The notes under the pieces: generated by a model
Database searches by the model: none
Told to the model about the DNA's origin: nothing
The model's input: the letters and a program-made list of their open reading frames with translations, nothing else
Shown here: piece by piece, positions 58,741-64,000 of the stretch
How the letters are laid out: each line of letters begins with the position of its first letter
Position numbering within the stretch: position 1 is the first letter of the stretch
Made by a program: the position numbers and the translations under genes
Assembly: GCF_025370935.1 (NCBI RefSeq)
Contig: NC_133476.1
Coordinates: 14,693,643 to 14,757,642 of the forward strand
Reading direction: 5' to 3'
Source of the DNA: Choristoneura fumiferana
Taxonomy: Eukaryota > Arthropoda > Insecta > Lepidoptera > Tortricidae
DNA: 64,000 nt

Positions 58741-59029
58741 GGTATAAAAGATAAATTGACAATTGTCTGTTTTCGAAATCTGCTGTAAAATCAAACATTC
58801 TTAACATGACAATAAAATGTGCAAGACTGCGTTTAGAGAACGTTTCGTTAATAAAATTTCGTCAATGTTTGTGTGGAAAAATATCGTGGACGAGGGTATC
58901 AGACCGAGTGAGAGATTCGCGGATCCAAACGTGTGTCGTACGTGGCTGGCGGTTTGCCAACCACAATACACATTTAACAGGGAGTTTTTATTCACAGGAC
59001 ACAATTTTAAACTAGTCTATAAACGTTAA
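58741..59029 (+). other. TATA-like box before an unrecognised 70-codon frame
   Basis: ggtataaaag (58740-58749) precedes overlapping frames from 58806 (69 codons) and 58817 (70 codons). The peptide from 58817 has no recognised domain, no signal peptide and no membrane segment. Included only because of the spacing. Probably not a gene. Confidence 0.15.
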
Positions 59030-59798
59030 AAGTAATAGTAAGTAAAGCCCCTTCGTTTTTATTTTGATGTGTTGAGAATTGTTAAGGTGATTTCAGAAAA
59101 GCCAGACACAAAGTAAAATAAAAAACTGCTTCGGTACAATTCGAGAATGTGAACTTTTGGAAAGGATGTGAAAAATATATTGATATGAATAATATCATCG
59201 TGTTGTCATCAGAAAAATACGCGAAATTGCCAAGTTTCGCGTCATTACCACATTAAGTGGATGAAAATCAAGTTATAGATAGTTACAGGTAAAGCTAATA
59301 AAGCGTGATAAAAAAAGAAAAATCTCGTATTAAAAAAAAAGAATAGTGATTCACGGAATTCATCATCATCAACCTTAGTCTTTTATTCATAAACCTCATA
59401 GTTTTCCAGTAAATTCTTTTGATGTACGGACATACATACCGACAAGAGATATTAGGATTCCGTTTTTGTCATTTTGGCTGCGGAATCCAAAAAACACAAC
59501 CAATTGAAAACAGCACGAGTTGAAAATTATAACAAGTTCGTCGATTTAATGCATCCAGTCGAAAACTACGACTGCGGCACACTTTATTTGCTGACAGCAG
59601 TGAAAATTTGCGTCAGGCTAAGTGCCAAATTTATAACATTGGACTGTACTACGAAAGGTTTTTACGCTAATTGGTTCGGTTGAGCAAGGATTGTTAAAGA
59701 TAAAATATGCGATGCGGATTGTTTTCGTTTACATTTTGATTGATTGCTTCATTACCACTGCGAAATTCGATGACGAAAGAATATTTTCCAGAACAAGA
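59030..59798. other. Unique AT-rich DNA
   Basis: Nothing supported. The frame at 59474-59683 is unrecognised. Confidence 0.4.
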
Positions 59799-59932
59799 AG
59801 AATATTTTGTCCAGTGGCGTATAGCACGCAGCACGGAATGCTGAGGACCTGGGTTCGATTCCCAGCGCTGTTCTCTTTTTCTGGTTTTTCTGTGCATCTA
59901 TGTTTCAGTTTGTATTTTCGATAGAATATTTT
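59799..59932 (+). mobile_element. SINE D with perfect 10-bp target duplication
   Basis: The element (59809-59922) is flanked by agaatatttt at 59799-59808 and 59923-59932. A box-like tggcgtatagc (59815-59825), B box gggttcgattccc (59851-59863), tail 'ctggtttttctgtgcatc' to 'tattttcgat'. This defines the D unit as about 114 bp. A third agaatatttt at 59778-59787 lies just upstream. Open frames over it are artefacts. Confidence 0.85.
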
Positions 59933-61562
59933 CTGTTTTACGTGACTGTGAATGATGATTTTTATGTGTATTATTTTAGAATCTCTCTTTTTCCGATTTT
60001 AATGATTGCGGATCTTTAGAGACGATTACGGCAGTGGTATGTAAATATCGCATGACCGATCGATATACGAGAAAATTAAAAAGATTACCGCATACAACTA
60101 TGAAGAAAAGTCTCTGAAATAATGTCTAACCGACTACATTGGTTAGTTTAACAACAATAAGTAGATGTAGGAGGTTTCGTAGTTATAACATGGTTAAAGT
60201 TGTCCTCCATTCACTTTACTTATAAACAAGCTCCCCTGACAAAAAAAAATAATATTTGTTAATTAAGTAATGCTTTCCTTTTTTCAATTAGTTCAGAAAA
60301 CAATTACAGATGTTTTTCCTAATGTCGTACGAAACTTTGTTCTAGCCTTAACCAGCACGCTTTAAATTGTATTTTTTAATTTTAACAGCTCTACTTAGCT
60401 AACAGGTATCACATTGTTTCGTTGTAATGGATGCGACGGGTCATTTCGGGCGATTCGTCGGACTAGTTTCCAATTTTATGGTGGTTGGGTCGGCGGCAGC
60501 ACCATGCGTTCCTTCCTAATTCGAAACGTTGATCGGTTTATTCGAAAAAATAAAATGCGGTTTTTTGGAATATCTATAGTAAAAATAACGATCAAAATAT
60601 GAAATATCTAAGTATACAAGAGACAAACGAAAAACGAATAACGGTGAACAGAAATCATCATAATGTTCAAATAAGGCACCTTTTGCAATTCTAATACCAA
60701 AATGTATATTACCTAACTAAACCTAACCTAGAAAAGTTGAAATATTAAAATGAAAAAAAGACAACAAAGACAACACAGACTAATTATCAAGAACTTACTA
60801 TTATTTTACAAATTAATTAACCAAAATAAATTTAAAATTTCCAATTAGAGTCGCTTCGTTTCACCACCGACCACGACAAGTTGTTGCCTACTTCTGTCGA
60901 ATTCCGCACAAAAGTTAGTACATTAAAACTGCCAATTAGAGGCATTTCAAGTCAAAGTTGTTTAAGAATTCGCGTAATTATTCTTGGATGACTTAACGAG
61001 AATGGATACTTGACAATTCTATTGGCAAATAACCCTTTCTTAGCGTAATTGTCCGGTCTCTTGAATCAGTGGATTCAACTTTTTTTAGAATAACAGAAAT
61101 ACTATAAAAGTAAAGGAGTTTTTACGTGTAGGTAGCAAAAGATCAAAAATGATATCATTTTGGAAACAAATAAACGTGCTGTGATATAACTAACGGCTTA
61201 TACATAGATATTGCGTGCTCGTGCTCAGAATAAATAATTATTGTAAACAATTTTGATGTTATCTATACGTATCTACGTGTAGTGTAAGGGTTGAACGGAT
61301 CCCGACCGAATTTCGATTTTATGGTCACTGAACAATCTTCAGTCATTGAACGTTTTCCTGACTAGAAAATACTTTTACTTTCAAGAGACTTCCAACGTTC
61401 GCTTGAAAAAATCTTGGAAAACTAAGGGGGATTGTGCAGTAACAATAAATCATTCTAAGTACTTTAAAAACATTTTTACATTGTTTTTGTATACTGTAAT
61501 GTACATGATTCCTTTTGCTGATACATGTAATATCAACATGACGTTTGCAGCAAAAAGTCCCA
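59933..61562. other. Unique AT-rich DNA
   Basis: Contains 'tttccaattttatggtggtt' at 60468-60487, a phrase recurring at 61966 and 63940. No gene supported. Confidence 0.4.
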
Positions 61563-61597
61563 TCCTGGTACGTGATTCAGTTTGTTCGACTGTACAT
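61563..61597 (+). repeat. Family K fragment
   Basis: 'cctggtacgtgattcagttt' then 'gttcgactgtac'. Same end as at 12775 and 15871. Confidence 0.45.
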
Positions 61598-62841
61598 TAA
61601 TAAAGTGCATTATTTAATAGTGACAACGATTTAAAACTAGTTTTTAGCTGAATACGAGGTAGTGTTAAGTCTCTGTTAAACGAATTTTAGTTGTATGCTC
61701 TGAGGAATATGACACAATAATGAGAAATTTCGTTGGTATAAATTAAAAATTGTAACCTACGTAAAGTATATAAATCTGATGAGAACCTACTATCAAGCCA
61801 TGTTGTATGCAATATAAAAATAAGTAACATTAATCAAAGACCCAATTTGCTGTAACCTACATATAAGGTCTTGGCAAGTGAAGCAATAATTACAACGTTG
61901 CAGCGATATACGATACGCTAACATTTCAGTCGCGGAGCGCTAGTTTCAGTAATATGGTAACTTCCAATTTAATGGTGGTTGAGCAAGTGCTGCGTGGGCT
62001 CACCGACAAAAGATATTAAAATATGGTACGCCTCGCGCACGTCATTACTGTTGGTATGCAATACGCGGTTTAATACGATTCAACGTTGAAATATAAAACT
62101 CGCAATATTGAAAAAATATTCAAAAAAAGAAAGAGAAAGGGTACTTTTACACGTCTTTTTATATTGTCAGTGCTATCGGAAAGACCATCATTGCCAAGAA
62201 GAACCATCAAATTTAATAAAATTAATCAAATTAATAGTATCTAATTCATTGGATTTAAAGAAATAACAAGCTTTCCAACCTACTCGTATCGACTTAGGTA
62301 CCTATATGTAAATCAGACCAACCAATACTAAACTTTATGCGAACGACATTAAAGCTTTTTTGATTCACAGATAAGTTGGTCAGTCTGTGCCTAGGATAAA
62401 TATATCGATACTGACGAGTGAAATTAATAATTTGGATGCAGAAGAGTTTTTTAGTTTTTAATCGATATATTTTTATTTTTACTTACTTTTTTGTTCAAAA
62501 GTCGTAAAATTGTTTTCTATAGCAATATACATAATTAAAATCGTATGAGCACAAACCCTTTATTATTAGATATTGCAGAGTTCCACTATTCATCTCTTGG
62601 CTCCATCAGCAGATTCTCATAACAAAGCTCAATCTATTGGAGTTCTAAAAATGTATCAAAATATGCCCTAATTTGAGTGCAGCCATTATTTAGATCCTCC
62701 TCCTGGTTCCATCATCAGATCAGTTCAGTGGAAGTAGGTTTAAAATGACTTGTAAAATTTTAGTAAGTAGGTACATTGTTAGTAATTACGTTACAGATGA
62801 AGTAAATAAGCACGTATCATTACTACCTAATAATTTATTAT
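61598..62841. other. Unique AT-rich DNA
   Basis: 'caatttaatggtggttgagc' near 61966 is the second copy of the phrase noted at 60468. Nothing else. Confidence 0.4.
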
Positions 62842-62960
62842 TACGTGAGTCTGTTTGTTTGTTACGGTTTCATGCTTAGAGCATCCACCCGATCGTGATG
62901 AAATTCTGTAAAGATATAGTTTGGGAGTCAACGCGTGCAATGCCGCGGGTAAAGCTAGTA
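62842..62960 (+). repeat. Family U element
   Basis: 'gtttgtttgttacggtttca', 'ccgatcgtgatgaaattctg', 'agatatagtttgggagtc' and 'cgcgggtaaagctagta', in the usual order for this repeat. Confidence 0.55.
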
Positions 62961-63534
62961 TTATATAACTTATGATGCAAAATTGCTATAGTATAAGTGT
63001 TCCATGCACAGCTTAACTTGAGCTGAGCCGACGAGCGAATGTTGTTTTAAGGGGCAAAGTTAAACGCGGTTAACTTAATAAATAGAACACTTGCTAGTTG
63101 GGCTTGTAAAACTTTTACCATCATATTTAGCGTTCGGCGTTATAACAAGAATATTTAATCTAATGTAACATGTGCATTAAATTGTTATGCAGCACAACAG
63201 GCTCCTACTGTGTCTTTTATAACTGATGAATTTATTGCGAGTTTTAAAACTATCACAGTTGCAGCACTATTTTGTTTTTGTGTAGGTATATTTAGCTTTT
63301 CGCATGATTAAACTTCCAAAGAAAAATCATTGTTTGAAAAATAAGTTCCTGGTGTTCACTTTAATTATTTTGTAAAAGTTATGTTATGATTATTAGGGAA
63401 CGTATTTAAATATCTTAAATTGGAATATCCATACCTAGTTAAAATATCGAACCTACTTTCTATATTTTGACCGTCGGCTTTTTAACATTAGATATATTAA
63501 TTTTCGATATTCAGATACGTCCCCGATTATAACC
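62961..63534. other. Unique AT-rich DNA
   Basis: Nothing recognised. Confidence 0.4.
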
Positions 63535-63664
63535 AGCATTTATAGTCTACTACTTTCGTGAAATTTGGAATGAAGATAGACTTTATCCCAGAAAATTGCC
63601 TGGTTTCCGCACGATACCGATAAAAGAATTCTTTACAGACAGAGTCGCGGGCAAGAGTTAGAGC
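63535..63664 (+). repeat. Family U element
   Basis: 'gtgaaatttggaatgaagat', 'tttatcccagaaaattgcc', 'ttccgcacgataccgataaa' and 'cagagtcgcgggcaagagtt', a second nearby copy in the same orientation. Confidence 0.55.
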
Positions 63665-64000
63665 TTTAAAATATCTACGCAATTAAATAATTGCATTAAA
63701 ATTAAAGTCAACATCTCTTTGTACACTGCAATTTAATTTGGCAAAGTACACGTTCAATAGTTTCAGCTAGAAATAAGGAAAAAGGGAACAAATCCAAGCG
63801 CAAAAAACCGAGATAACCCTCAATGTCCGTGTAGTTTTTAGACGTACAAAATCTCCAATCTCTTGAGAAGTGCGCTCGAATAATTCAGGTACCGCCACGA
63901 GTTGTGTTTGGATGGAAACGCTACTCGCCAGCCAAATGCTAATTTTATGGTGGTTGAGCAACTGTGCCGAATCTACCCCGCTGTCCTTCGCACTGGCTCC
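63665..64000. other. Unrecognised sequence to window end
   Basis: 'taattttatggtggttgagc' (63941-63960) is the third copy of the phrase at 60468 and 61966. The last 60 bases are GC-richer and could continue into a feature beyond the window. Confidence 0.35.

Noticed and set aside
58806..59029. Small gene after a TATA-like box
   Set aside because: Two overlapping frames compete, neither peptide is recognisable, and the TATA match alone is common in AT-rich DNA. Kept only as a low-confidence note.

Overview
This is eukaryotic nuclear DNA, almost certainly from a moth or butterfly (Lepidoptera). It is AT-rich, has no operon structure and no long open reading frame, and is dense with interspersed repeats of types I recognise from lepidopteran genomes. 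These include tRNA-headed SINEs, LINE 3' tails built around a 'cccagcagtgggac'-type core, a tail ending in 'cgtttgccatccagtcga' plus poly(A), foldback elements and small MITEs. Family letters (A, B, C...) are mine and refer only to this window. No database was consulted.

I find no host protein-coding gene I can defend. The open reading frames are short (at most 144 codons); many are translations of repeats and none has a recognisable domain. The one protein-level signal is a LINE reverse-transcriptase C-terminal remnant at 46730-46939. The window is best read as a gene desert or the inside of one or more large introns. A few GC-richer islands (1290-1520, 10600-10960, 39120-39370, 41740-42002, 48400-48560, 57280-57610) could be promoters, first exons or enhancers, but this is weak.

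Layout. 1-8470: mostly unique AT-rich DNA with LINE tails at 253-455 and 5555-5832, a diverged family E copy at 2037-2185 and a foldback at 2198-2530. 8471-9110: a SINE D complex containing a 106-108 bp inverted repeat. 9111-15770: largely unique, with a foldback-like cluster at 13905-14550. 15771-23410: a repeat-rich block (SINE A, a hAT-like MITE, SINE C, two B copies, LINE F, three J copies). 24992-26502: foldback L and the E composite. 28594-38185: B, SINE C, E, J, a SINE A with perfect target-site duplication, foldback M and MITE N. 42325-46939: LINE F split by a near-perfect foldback, repeat P, B joined to E, element R and the LINE remnant. 47425-64000: S, L, LINE G with target-site duplication, V, N, element T with a 32-bp palindromic tandem array, SINE D with target-site duplication, and U copies.

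The most interesting signal is family E. Its copies carry a 43-nt motif that can fold like a type I hammerhead ribozyme: helix I CACU/AGUG, a CUGAAGA core, a six-pair helix II, GAAA, a tiny helix III and a GUC cleavage triplet. There is one extra core nucleotide, and a diverged copy keeps helix II pairing by changing a G-U pair to A-U. E copies occur as inverted pairs and once as an 87-bp tandem duplication, an arrangement seen in Penelope-like elements and hammerhead-bearing retroelements. Three insertions (37112-37445, 51064-51244, 19286-19383) have perfect 12-13 bp target-site duplications, and a fourth (59799-59932) has one of 10 bp. Together they document target-primed retrotransposition of SINEs by LINE machinery.
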